Assembly: GCA_003389325.1 (NCBI GenBank)
Contig: QQVE01000001.1
Location: 124,001-188,000 of the forward strand
Direction: 5' to 3'
Length of the DNA: 64,000 bases
Source of the DNA: Planctomycetota bacterium
GTDB lineage: Bacteria; Planctomycetota; Planctomycetia; Pirellulales; PALSA-1355
Under the pieces are notes generated by a model. The model worked only from the letters and a program-made list of their open reading frames with translations. It made no database searches and was not told where the DNA came from. The position numbers and the translations under genes were made by a program. Position 1 is the stretch's first letter, and each line of letters begins with the position of its first letter. This document shows positions 35,302 to 43,196 of this stretch, piece by piece.

Positions 35302-36573
35302 ATGTACTGCAAGAAAATGACGCTTAGCAAATGGCTCTGGCTGGGACTAATGGCTTCTCTCTTCGCGAACTCGGCGTCACCCTCGATCGGGACCGCCGAC
35401 GAGTTCAACTACGATGAAACCAAAGTGCCGGACTACGAGTTGCCGGACCCACTGGTAACCGTAGACGGACGCGCGGTAAAGGACGCCGACACGTGGCGCA
35501 GCCGGCGGCGGCCCGAGCTGCTGGATCTGTTCGAGTCGCAAGTCTACGGGCGCCGCCCTCCCGAGCCGAAGGAACTCACGTTTGACGTCGCCGAATCGAG
35601 GCCCGAGTACCTGCACGGCAAAGGTGTCCGCAAGGACGTGAAGGTGTTCGAACCTGGGCCCGACGGGCCGAAGCAGTTGCTGAAGTTCACGCTTTTTGTG
35701 CCGAGAGAATCCGAACGGCCGGTGCCGGCATTCGTCGGCGTGCACTTGTTTGATACTGCGTCCGACAACCCGCTGCCTGGCAATCTGCTGCAGGAGGATG
35801 TCGGCGAGCCGCTGCCCGGCGAGAAGCTGTTGGATGTGATTCTTGACCGCGGCTATGCCATCGCCACGCTCAACCCCGACGACTTCTGTCCCGACGACAA
35901 GCAGACGTTTCGCCAAGGCGTGCTCGAACACTACTATCCCGAACGGTCGGGACCGCCGGGCGCCGAGGAGCCGGGCGCGATTGCCGTTTGGGCTTGGGGA
36001 CTCAGCCGAGCGCTGGACTACATGCAGCAGGATCCGCAGATTGACGCCAATCGCGTGGCCGTGATTGGGCACTCGCGCCGGGGCAAGACGGCGCTCTGGG
36101 CCGGCGCCGAAGACCAACGTTTCGCGCTGGTCATCTCGAACGACTCGGGATGCGGCGGGGCAGCTCTTTCGCGACGCCGCTTTGGCGAGACCGTTGCCCG
36201 CATCAACAACGTGTTCCCACACTGGTTCTGCGACAATTTCAACCAGTACAACGATCGCGAAGGCGAGCTTCCCATCGACCAGCACGAGCTCGTCGCGCTT
36301 ATCGCTCCGCGGCCCGTGTACGTCGCCAGCGCACAAGAAGACGGCTGGGCCGACCCAAAGGGTGAGTTTCTTGCCGCGGCGGCCGCGGAACCGGTGTATC
36401 GCTTGTTCGATCGCCAGGGCCTTGGTACCGATGAGCAACCACCTCTGAATAAGTCGGTCGGCGAGTACATCGGTTATCACATTCGCAGCGGCAAGCACGC
36501 GCTGACCGACTACGATTGGCTAAAGTATCTCGATTTCGCCGACAAGCACATCGGCCCGGCCCAGGCGAACTAG
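35302..36573 (+). CDS. Glucuronoyl esterase-like (CE15) secreted hydrolase
   Basis: A 423-residue alpha/beta hydrolase. The signal peptide ends near residue 32; a second ATG at 35317 is an equally good start. CE15 marks are VPDYELPDPLV, RRRPELLDLFESQVYGR, GYAIATLNPDDF, the nucleophile Ser in VIGHSRRGKTALWAGA, and the His in GKHALTDYDWLKYLDFAD. CE15 enzymes cut ester links between lignin alcohols and glucuronoxylan. Planctomycetes carry them for algal or plant polysaccharides; the substrate here is inferred. It is monocistronic, and its stop is followed 3 bases later by the convergent PhzF gene. Confidence 0.85.
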   Translation: MYCKKMTLSKWLWLGLMASLFANSASPSIGTADEFNYDETKVPDYELPDPLVTVDGRAVKDADTWRSRRRPELLDLFESQVYGRRPPEPKELTFDVAESRPEYLHGKGVRKDVKVFEPGPDGPKQLLKFTLFVPRESERPVPAFVGVHLFDTASDNPLPGNLLQEDVGEPLPGEKLLDVILDRGYAIATLNPDDFCPDDKQTFRQGVLEHYYPERSGPPGAEEPGAIAVWAWGLSRALDYMQQDPQIDANRVAVIGHSRRGKTALWAGAEDQRFALVISNDSGCGGAALSRRRFGETVARINNVFPHWFCDNFNQYNDREGELPIDQHELVALIAPRPVYVASAQEDGWADPKGEFLAAAAAEPVYRLFDRQGLGTDEQPPLNKSVGEYIGYHIRSGKHALTDYDWLKYLDFADKHIGPAQAN

Positions 36574-36576
36574 GCG

Positions 36577-37386
36577 CTAGCCTCCGCAAAGAAGCTGGCC
36601 TTCGACGGTCATCACGGCCCGGCCGCGGAGCAGCACGCGGTCGCCTTGTACGGCGACGTCCACGCGTCCCCCTCGCTTTGAGGCCTGGTATGCCCGCAGC
36701 TCGTCCTTCCGCAGACGCTCGCCCCAGTAGTGGGCCAGCGTGCAGTGGGCGCTTCCGGTGACGGGGTCCTCGTCGACGCCAGCCGCCGGTGCGAAAAACC
36801 GCGACACGAAATCGAATTCGTCTCGCGCTCCGCGGCAGGTGACGATGACGCCGCGGCAATCCACGTCGGCCAGCTTGCGAAAGTCGGGAGCGACAGCCGC
36901 CAGCGCCGCCTCCGAATCCACCTCCACGAGGTAGTCGAAACGGCTCCTGCCGACGTAGCGTGCCTGGCAGCCAAGCGCCTCGAGCAACCCTGCCGGGGGC
37001 GAGGCCTCGGATTGGCGCGTGAGCGGGAACTCGAGTTCGATCAACCCCGGACCGCCGCGTGCCACCAGGGTGCCGCTCCGCGTCGAGAAAGAAATCGCCT
37101 GGCCTGCCGTCACTCGGCCCGACTCCCACAACACGAAAGCGCTGGCCAGCGTGGCATGACCGCAGAGATCGACCTCGACCGCCGGGGTGAACCATCGTAG
37201 CTCGTAGCCTTTGCCGGCGGGGACGAGATAGGCTGTTTCCGAGTGCTTCATCTCCGCCGCGACACTTGCCAGCCATGCGTCTTCAGGCCACGCTTCCAGC
37301 AGACAAACAGCCGCCGGATTGCCCTGGAAGGGACGCACTGCGAAGGCATCAACAACGTACAGCGGTACGCGGGCGGGCGGATGCAT
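36577..37386 (-). CDS. PhzF family isomerase-like protein
   Basis: A 269-residue protein with the double hot-dog PhzF fold. Marks are VVDAFAVRPFQGNPAAVCLL, the catalytic Glu in MKHSETAYLV, VDLCGHATLASAFVL and GVDEDPVTGSAHC. ATG 37386 has AGG eight bases upstream and is preferred over a GTG at 37395. Relatives isomerise small cyclic acids, such as a phenazine precursor; the substrate in most bacteria is unknown. No phenazine genes are near, so this is probably a housekeeping isomerase. Confidence 0.88.
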   Translation of the reverse strand: MHPPARVPLYVVDAFAVRPFQGNPAAVCLLEAWPEDAWLASVAAEMKHSETAYLVPAGKGYELRWFTPAVEVDLCGHATLASAFVLWESGRVTAGQAISFSTRSGTLVARGGPGLIELEFPLTRQSEASPPAGLLEALGCQARYVGRSRFDYLVEVDSEAALAAVAPDFRKLADVDCRGVIVTCRGARDEFDFVSRFFAPAAGVDEDPVTGSAHCTLAHYWGERLRKDELRAYQASKRGGRVDVAVQGDRVLLRGRAVMTVEGQLLCGG

Positions 37387-37576
37387 GGCGGGCACCTACG
37401 GGGTGGATGACGCTTGTTTCATCGCGTGCCGGAAGGGACACTGGTCCCGGGTGTGGGGTTCGCCTCGAGTGCCGCCGCAGGGACCCGCACTCGCGTGGAG
37501 CTGCGGTGCTCTTGACCACGCTCGGCCGGCGTGCAGAATGGCAGCCGACTTTGCCACAACCTCGGTCGACAGTTCC

Positions 37577-38485
37577 ATGATCGAATACGATCGTAAGAAA
37601 TGGTTTCGTTCGGTCTTCTCCTATCGCGGCACGGCGCTGCGCCGCGCCGGCGGCCGCGTGTTGGCCTTCACGGTTTATGCCATCGTCGTGCAAGCCGCCT
37701 ATGAAGTGGGGACGCAAATCGGTGGACTAAACGTTTCCTGGTTTTTCGGACTCAAGTCCAGCGGATGGGTCGTGCTGGGAACGCTGCTCGGGTTTCTGAT
37801 CGTGTTCCGCATGAATGCGTCGAACGCTCGCTACTGGGAGGGCCGTTCGGCATGGGGGCAGATCATCAATTCCAGCCGCAACCTGGTCCGCGTCGGTGTG
37901 GCCCACACGCACGACGGGGCGGCGCTGGCGGACCTAGTCGCCGGTTACGTGATTTCCTTGCGGCGTTCGTTGCAGGGCAACCTCGACATGGACGAAACCG
38001 AAGTCTTCTTGCCCGAGGAGTTGCGGCAGCAGGCGGCCCGATTCGGCAATCCGCCCACGGCAGTGGCTTTTGCCATGTCCGCCTGGATCGAGCGGCAGTA
38101 TCGATCGGGCCAGCTCGGGGCACAACTCGTGCGGCAGATGGAGGAGCAGCTTTCAAAGCTCGTCGATTCTCAGGGGGCTTGCGAGAAGATCCTCAAGACG
38201 CCCTTGCCGTTCGTCTACGTCGTGATGATCAAGCAGTTGATTCTGGTCTACCTGATTACCCTGCCCTTCGTCGTGGGGGACGAGTGCGGCTGGTGGTCGC
38301 CGGTGGTGATGGCGATCGTCGCCTTGGGGTTGTTCGGGATGGAGGAAGCCTCCGTGGAAACCGAAGACCCGTTCGGGACCGACGAGAACTGCCTCGATAT
38401 GGTGACTTACACCATCACCATTGCCCGCGACACCGGGCAGACAGCCTCGGCAAAAGCGCAACCGGTTCCGCAGCCGACGCCCTAG
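37577..38485 (+). CDS. Bestrophin-family anion channel
   Basis: A 302-residue membrane protein. ATG 37577 begins MIEYDRKKWFRSVFSYRGTA, the usual bacterial bestrophin start; longer in-frame sequence upstream is shadow. Further family text is GWVVLGTLLGFLIVFRMNASNARYWEGR (a membrane helix joined to a conserved Arg/Tyr/Trp motif), LPFVYVVMIKQLILVYLITLP and GMEEASVETEDPFGTDENCL. Relatives form pentameric chloride or bicarbonate channels. It stands alone. Confidence 0.85.
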   Translation: MIEYDRKKWFRSVFSYRGTALRRAGGRVLAFTVYAIVVQAAYEVGTQIGGLNVSWFFGLKSSGWVVLGTLLGFLIVFRMNASNARYWEGRSAWGQIINSSRNLVRVGVAHTHDGAALADLVAGYVISLRRSLQGNLDMDETEVFLPEELRQQAARFGNPPTAVAFAMSAWIERQYRSGQLGAQLVRQMEEQLSKLVDSQGACEKILKTPLPFVYVVMIKQLILVYLITLPFVVGDECGWWSPVVMAIVALGLFGMEEASVETEDPFGTDENCLDMVTYTITIARDTGQTASAKAQPVPQPTP

Positions 38486-38570
38486 GGCGCTTGTTTTGCC
38501 ATTGCTCAGCGCGCAAGCGTGACTCGGTTTGCCGTTCTCGTGCACGTTTGTCTTCGGCTACGATGGTCTG

Positions 38571-38975
38571 ATGCTGAGAGAACACGAAATTGAAATTCGC
38601 GTCCGCTATCAGGAGACGGACGGCCAGGCGCGATTGCACCACGCCAACTACCTCACGTATTTCGAGATGGGCCGTACCGAGCTGCTGCGGGCCGCTGGAT
38701 ACACGTATCGGCAGATCGAAGAGGAAGGATGGATGCTCGTCGTCTCGGAAATCTCCTGCAAGTACTTCCTGCCGGCCGACTACGACGACCTGCTGCGGAT
38801 CCGCACTTCCGTGGTCGAGGCACGGGGCGCGCGAGTCGTCAACAAGTATGAGGTCTTTCGCGGTGACGAGTTGCTGGCCGAAGGCCGCAGCGTCGTGGCC
38901 TGTATCAATCGCCAGGGACGCGTGACACGGCTTCCTAAATCGCTGCTGCTCGAGGGAGATGCGCCTGCGTCGTGA
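38571..38975 (+). CDS. Acyl-CoA thioesterase, 4HBT/YbgC family
   Basis: A 134-residue hot-dog thioesterase. The active-site segment reads VRYQETDGQARLHHANYLTY, with the catalytic Asp after GlnGluThr and the HHANY motif. ISCKYFLPADYDD and VACINRQGRVTRLP complete the domain. ATG 38571 fits the family's N-terminus, while a longer frame from 38529 does not. It probably hydrolyses short or aromatic acyl-CoA or acyl-ACP thioesters. It lies 107 bases before the M50 protease gene, with no tol-pal genes present. Confidence 0.85.
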   Translation: MLREHEIEIRVRYQETDGQARLHHANYLTYFEMGRTELLRAAGYTYRQIEEEGWMLVVSEISCKYFLPADYDDLLRIRTSVVEARGARVVNKYEVFRGDELLAEGRSVVACINRQGRVTRLPKSLLLEGDAPAS

Positions 38976-39082
38976 GGACCGTTTCCGTTGCCTCGGCCCG
39001 GCCGCCGAACTAAGATCACAGGCTCTTGCTGCCCTCCTGTGCGCGACGACAGCCGAAAACAACCCGCTTGTGAGGCTCCTCG

Positions 39083-39793
39083 ATGAGTTATCTGTTGACG
39101 GTCCTTTTGATCGGCCTGCTGATCTTCTTCCACGAACTGGGCCACCTCTTGGGTGCCAAGGCCGTCGGGATTCCCATCGCCAGATTCTCTCTTGGCTTCG
39201 GGCCGGTCGTGTGGTCGCGCCGCGCCGGCGGCGTGGAGTATTGCCTGTCGCTCGTGCCGCTCGGCGGATACGTCATGCCCAAGATCCAAGATGAAGAGCA
39301 GTTCTTCGCAATTGATGTTTGGCGGCGCATCGTGTTCTGGCTTGCCGGGCCGGCCGCCAACTTCCTTCTGGCCGGACTCTTGCTCGTCGCCGCGCAGACC
39401 GCATCGGGCGGTAGTTTTGCCGACGTGCTGCTCCGCCCTTGGATCGACGTAGCGAGCTTGACCGGCGCGCTGCTGGCCGTCGTGCCCATGATCTTCCTCC
39501 ACCCGGACCAGTTGTCCGGCCTCGTGGGGATCGTCGCGGCGGGCAAGACCGTGATGAACGATGGAGCTATGGCGACGTTGCGGTTTGCCGTACTGCTCAA
39601 CGTGAATCTGGCGGTGTTCAACCTCTTGCCCATCTCGCCGTTGGATGGCGGCAAGATCTTCTGTGCACTGCTCGAGAAGATCCATCCGCGCCTGGCCCGA
39701 TTGCAGACCGGATTCGCTGTTGTTGGTCTGGTGGCATTGGCGTTGTTGATGGTCTACACGACGGTCATGGACGTCGTCCGTCAGGCGGCCTGA
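39083..39793 (+). CDS. Compact M50 site-2-protease-like membrane metalloprotease
   Basis: A 236-residue intramembrane metalloprotease. The zinc site is HELGH (residues 17-21) in the first helix, and the third ligand is in NLLPISPLDGGKIF near residue 190. GFGPVVWSRRAGGVEYCLS followed by PLGGYV matches the RseP branch, but the PDZ domains are missing: the region between the two motifs is membrane helices and a short loop. It may cleave a membrane-bound regulator or signal-peptide remnant. No rip1-style partner (anti-sigma factor) is adjacent. Confidence 0.85.
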   Translation: MSYLLTVLLIGLLIFFHELGHLLGAKAVGIPIARFSLGFGPVVWSRRAGGVEYCLSLVPLGGYVMPKIQDEEQFFAIDVWRRIVFWLAGPAANFLLAGLLLVAAQTASGGSFADVLLRPWIDVASLTGALLAVVPMIFLHPDQLSGLVGIVAAGKTVMNDGAMATLRFAVLLNVNLAVFNLLPISPLDGGKIFCALLEKIHPRLARLQTGFAVVGLVALALLMVYTTVMDVVRQAA

Positions 39794-39841
39794 TATCGCC
39801 GGGGTAGGCTGCCTGCCCGCGCGTTCCCTCTTGCAGCGAGA

Positions 39842-40015
39842 TGCCTGGCTCGGGTATCTACGTCACCCGCCGTGGCCTCGTTTCTTGCTTTCTATGCGGC
39901 GCCGGCATAATACTATCCAGCTCCGGCTCATGCGGTTGCCCCGGCCCCGGTTGTGGTGGCCCCGCCGCCCCCACCTGTGGTAGCGCCGTCGTTCTCGTTC
40001 TGGTTCGGGCGCTAG
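39842..40015 (+). pseudogene. Possible remnant of a Pro/Val-rich secreted-protein tail
   Basis: In one plus frame the DNA reads SPAVASFLAFYAAPA, a TAA at 39908, then YYPAPAHAVAPAPVVVAP with PPPPVVAPSFSFWFGR and a stop at 40013. The second part looks like the C-terminal tail of planctomycete envelope proteins. No intact start or domain precedes it. It could equally be GC-rich chance sequence. Confidence 0.25.
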
Positions 40016-40027
40016 CCAGCGAGGAGG

Positions 40028-40103
<76 letters not shown>

Positions 40104-40580
40104 CCGCGACGGCCTCACGTCCCCCGATCGCTGGCAGTAGGTTCGCGCGGCCGCGGCGCCTCTGACGCACCGCCAAGTGTATCGCATGGCCATTACCGTG
40201 GCCAAGCCCGGGAGTTTTCGCCGGAATCGCCGCTCGGTCGCCTTCTCGGCCTCGACCTGGCGCGCGGCTTGGGAAACACTCATTCTTTCAGAACGCCAGT
40301 CTACAGCCTTCGCGTGAACTTTCTTCCGCGAGGCCTGAGCGCGCATGAACTCCCTCCCATTGGTGCGTCGAATTCTACTGCGGCAGCAGGTGCGCTAGTA
40401 GCTCACACTAGGTAGGTACGTGCGTGCCATTCATGTTGCTCTCTCGAATGAACTCGGGGAGGCGGTTATTTGTTTTCCGTATCGCGCATCGTCGGGCCCT
40501 TTTTTACTAGCGCGACGGTAACTATAACTGTCAAAGTGTGTTCGTTTTGCGCATGAGTTTTCGATGGGAGGATACAACCC
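40104..40580. other. 477-base gene-free stretch
   Basis: No convincing gene is seen. A 43-codon frame at 40186-40317 was considered and not accepted. The last 80 bases are markedly AT-richer (TCAAAGTGTGTTCGTTTTGC and neighbouring text) and are likely to hold the promoter of the TTG-initiated gene at 40581. The part next to the tRNA is its upstream region on the minus strand. Confidence 0.5.
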
Positions 40581-41069
40581 TTGGCCAAGAAGAAATCAGC
40601 CGCCGGCGCCAACAAGAGCGATGCGATTCGCAAGATCATTGCCGAGAATCCCAAGGCCACGCGGGGCGAGATCAGAGCAAAGCTGCAACAGCGGGGCGTG
40701 AAAGCGTCGGACGCGCTGATTAACAAGATCAAGTACAACCGCAACACGAGCCCCAAGAAGCCGGGCTCCGCGCGAACCAGCGGCAAGACGAGTAAGGCCG
40801 ATGCAATCCGAGGCATGTTCTCCAAGATGGGACACGATGCGCGGTCGCGCGACGTGATCGCTGCGCTAAAGTCCGATGGCGTCGTTGTCACCAGCGCGCA
40901 AGTCAGCACGTTGCGCCGCAAGCTCAATGAGAACGGATCCCGCGGGTCGAAAGTGGGCGCCGTGCCCTATGATCATCTGATCGCCGCCAAGCACCTGGCG
41001 CAGCGGCTTGGTGGCGTCGATAAAGCGCGACGCGCGCTGGATAGTTTCGCCGAGCTCGTCGAGGCCTAG
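40581..41069 (+). CDS. Lys-rich protein with two tandem winged-helix-like repeats, TTG start
   Basis: A 162-residue basic protein with no usable ATG. It begins at TTG 40581 with GGGAGG nine bases upstream, giving AKKKSAAGANKSDAIRKI. Two similar units of about 45 residues follow: SDAIRKIIAENPKATRGEIR...VKASDALINKIKY and ADAIRGMFSKMGHDARSRDV...VVTSAQVSTLRRKL. Each has helix-turn-helix-like spacing. The basic linker and repeats suggest DNA binding; no target or partner is evident. It is probably a lineage-specific chromatin or regulatory protein. Confidence 0.78.
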   Translation: MAKKKSAAGANKSDAIRKIIAENPKATRGEIRAKLQQRGVKASDALINKIKYNRNTSPKKPGSARTSGKTSKADAIRGMFSKMGHDARSRDVIAALKSDGVVVTSAQVSTLRRKLNENGSRGSKVGAVPYDHLIAAKHLAQRLGGVDKARRALDSFAELVEA

Positions 41070-41189
41070 CTTCGACGGTCGGGCCGCACTTTCGATCGCA
41101 CGCACCGGGTGCTATTCTGTCGCCGGCTAGCATCATCTGCTGCCTGCGCCACCAGCAGGCGCTGAACGCCGACCGCGCGGAGGTCCCTC

Positions 41190-42260
41190 GTGCTTGAGTT
41201 CGTTCTCGCGCTCCTGCTGAGCGTGCATCTATTGGCAGTCGATCTGGCCATGATGGGGCCCTTGGCCTGCGTTTGGCTCGAGTGGCGTGGTGCCCGTAGC
41301 CGCCAGCCGGGCCTTGCAGACGTGGGACGACGACTGGCCGTGCTGACCATCTGGGCGCTTGTGGGCGGCAGCGCATTAGGCATGCTGATGCTGCTGCTGC
41401 GATATCAGGCAGGCGATGGCAGCTACATTTCGGCACTAGCTTCGATACCGCGCAATCGATTGTGGTTCGGTCTGGTCGAGTTGTTGTTTTCGCTGATTTG
41501 TCTTTGTGTCTATCTCGCGGCCTGGAATCGGCTCAAGAACCACAGGCTGTGGCATCGCCTGTTTGCCGTGGCCGCTGCCACGAATCTGCTGATGCATTTC
41601 CCGGCACTGTTTTCCGTCGTCTCGGTGGTTGGCACGCGGCCAGGCTTGGTCGGGCAAACGATCGACCGCGATGCCTATCGGCGGTTGCTGATCGACCCAG
41701 AAGTGTTGTCTCGCGTGGCCCATGTCTGGCTAGCGGCCGCGGCTGTCACCGGCGTCGTGCTGATGGCTCTGGGAGCCCGGATCATCGCCCGCGGAGAGGA
41801 ATCGGGCGCCGCAGTCGGTCGGCAGTGCGTGACCCAGGGTGCACTAGCTGCCCTGGCGGCCACCGTGATGCAATTCCCTGCCGGAATTTGGGTCGCCCTG
41901 GCGATGCCGGAGGACTCGCGCCAGAGGCTGCTCGGAGGCGACTGGCTTGTCACCGGCTGCTTCGCAGCCTCGCTACTGTTGGCGCTTCTGTTGATGCACA
42001 TGCTTTCCGCCGCGGCGCAGGGAGACGCGGGGCAGCCCCGTGTGAGGCGGCTGGCGGGCGTTTTGACCTTGCTGACATTCTTGATGGTGGGCACGCGGCT
42101 GCGTCTCAACGAATTGGCCTCCGTTCCCGCGGGCCGTCCTGCTGCCGCGGCGCCCTCCGGCGGCGCGGTCCTTGCGTCGACAACGCGATCCGCTTCAATT
42201 GGAGGGCTCAATGAGGTCCTCTCTCGCTCCTCGATGGAATGGCTAATTCAATGTCCTTAG
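41190..42260 (+). CDS. Polytopic membrane protein of unknown function
   Basis: A 356-residue protein from a GTG at 41190 with CGGAGG six bases upstream. About eight hydrophobic segments are seen (for example FVLALLLSVHLLAVDLAMMG, LAVLTIWALVGGSALGMLML, WFGLVELLFSLICLCVYLAA, HVWLAAAAVTGVVLMALGA). Several histidines lie in or beside helices (SVHLL, LMHFP, AHVW), which would suit heme or metal binding, but no family was recognised. Its end overlaps the aldose epimerase gene by 22 bases in another frame. Confidence 0.7.
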   Translation: MLEFVLALLLSVHLLAVDLAMMGPLACVWLEWRGARSRQPGLADVGRRLAVLTIWALVGGSALGMLMLLLRYQAGDGSYISALASIPRNRLWFGLVELLFSLICLCVYLAAWNRLKNHRLWHRLFAVAAATNLLMHFPALFSVVSVVGTRPGLVGQTIDRDAYRRLLIDPEVLSRVAHVWLAAAAVTGVVLMALGARIIARGEESGAAVGRQCVTQGALAALAATVMQFPAGIWVALAMPEDSRQRLLGGDWLVTGCFAASLLLALLLMHMLSAAAQGDAGQPRVRRLAGVLTLLTFLMVGTRLRLNELASVPAGRPAAAAPSGGAVLASTTRSASIGGLNEVLSRSSMEWLIQCP

Positions 42261-43195
42261 AAATCATCACGATCTCCGACGCCGTGTTCGGCTCGCGCGC
42301 GAAAATCCTGCCCGGCATCGGCTTCAATTGCTATGGGTTCTCCGTGCCGACTCCTTCGGGGCCGCTGGAAACGCTTTATGCGGCGCCCGATTTCACCGAC
42401 GGCACGGCCAAGCCGACGGGCAGTGGTATTCCCTTGCTGTTTCCATTCGCTGGGCGCCTACGGGGAACGACATACAAGTTTCAAGGCAAGTCGTACGAGC
42501 TGGAAGCCGGCGACGGAATCGGCAACGCCATTCATGGCTTTGTATTCAAGCGGCCGTGGCGGGTTAAGAAGCAGGAGGCCGGCGAAGTGGTGGGTCAGTT
42601 TCAGGCATCGGTGGACGACGAATCGATCTTGGAACGCTGGCCAGCGGACTTTCGCATTACGGGCACGTATCGCATCGCGGGCCAGGTACTCACCGGCGAA
42701 TTCTTAATCGAGAATCCCGATGACAAGCCGCTGCCCTTCGGCTTGGGAACACACGCCTACTTTCGCGTTCCGCTGGGCGGTCACAATACAAAGGGTTGCC
42801 GCGTGAAAGTGCCAGTGAGTACGACGTGGGAACTGAAAGAAATGTTGCCCACGGGTCGCACGGCGCCGGCAAAAGTGGCCGACGAGCTTTCACGAGGGAT
42901 GGCGCTAGACGAGATGAAGCTCGACACCGTATTCGGCGGCCTGAAGTTCGACGACCATCGCCTGGCAGCGACCATCCACGACGAGGCAAGCGGCCGCACG
43001 CTAACGCAGACGTTCGACGACCAATTCAAGGCCTGTGTCGTGTTCAACCCTCCGCACCGGCAGGCCGTTTGCATGGAGCCTTACACGACGATTCCGGATG
43101 CGTTTTCGCTGCTCGACTCTGGAGTTGACCCGCACCTACGAATACTCGCACCGGGCGAATCGTTTCGCACGCAGATCGAGATACGCGTCGACTAG
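42239..43195 (+). CDS. Aldose 1-epimerase (GalM-like)
   Basis: A 318-residue mutarotase. Likely active-site residues are the His in GNAIHGFVFKRPW, the His in FGLGTHAYFRVP and the Glu in VCMEPYTTIPDAF; GIPLLFPFAGRLRGTTYKF is the family's N-terminal mark. It interconverts alpha and beta forms of free aldoses. The start is ATG 42239 or 42251, both inside the end of the upstream membrane-protein gene, so reinitiation is likely. It converges on the kelch/symporter gene, 1 base apart. Confidence 0.88.
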   Translation: MANSMSLEIITISDAVFGSRAKILPGIGFNCYGFSVPTPSGPLETLYAAPDFTDGTAKPTGSGIPLLFPFAGRLRGTTYKFQGKSYELEAGDGIGNAIHGFVFKRPWRVKKQEAGEVVGQFQASVDDESILERWPADFRITGTYRIAGQVLTGEFLIENPDDKPLPFGLGTHAYFRVPLGGHNTKGCRVKVPVSTTWELKEMLPTGRTAPAKVADELSRGMALDEMKLDTVFGGLKFDDHRLAATIHDEASGRTLTQTFDDQFKACVVFNPPHRQAVCMEPYTTIPDAFSLLDSGVDPHLRILAPGESFRTQIEIRVD

Positions 43196-43196
43196 G

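Noticed and set aside
40186..40317. A 43-codon plus frame before the TTG gene
   Set aside because: No ribosome site and no coding-like composition.
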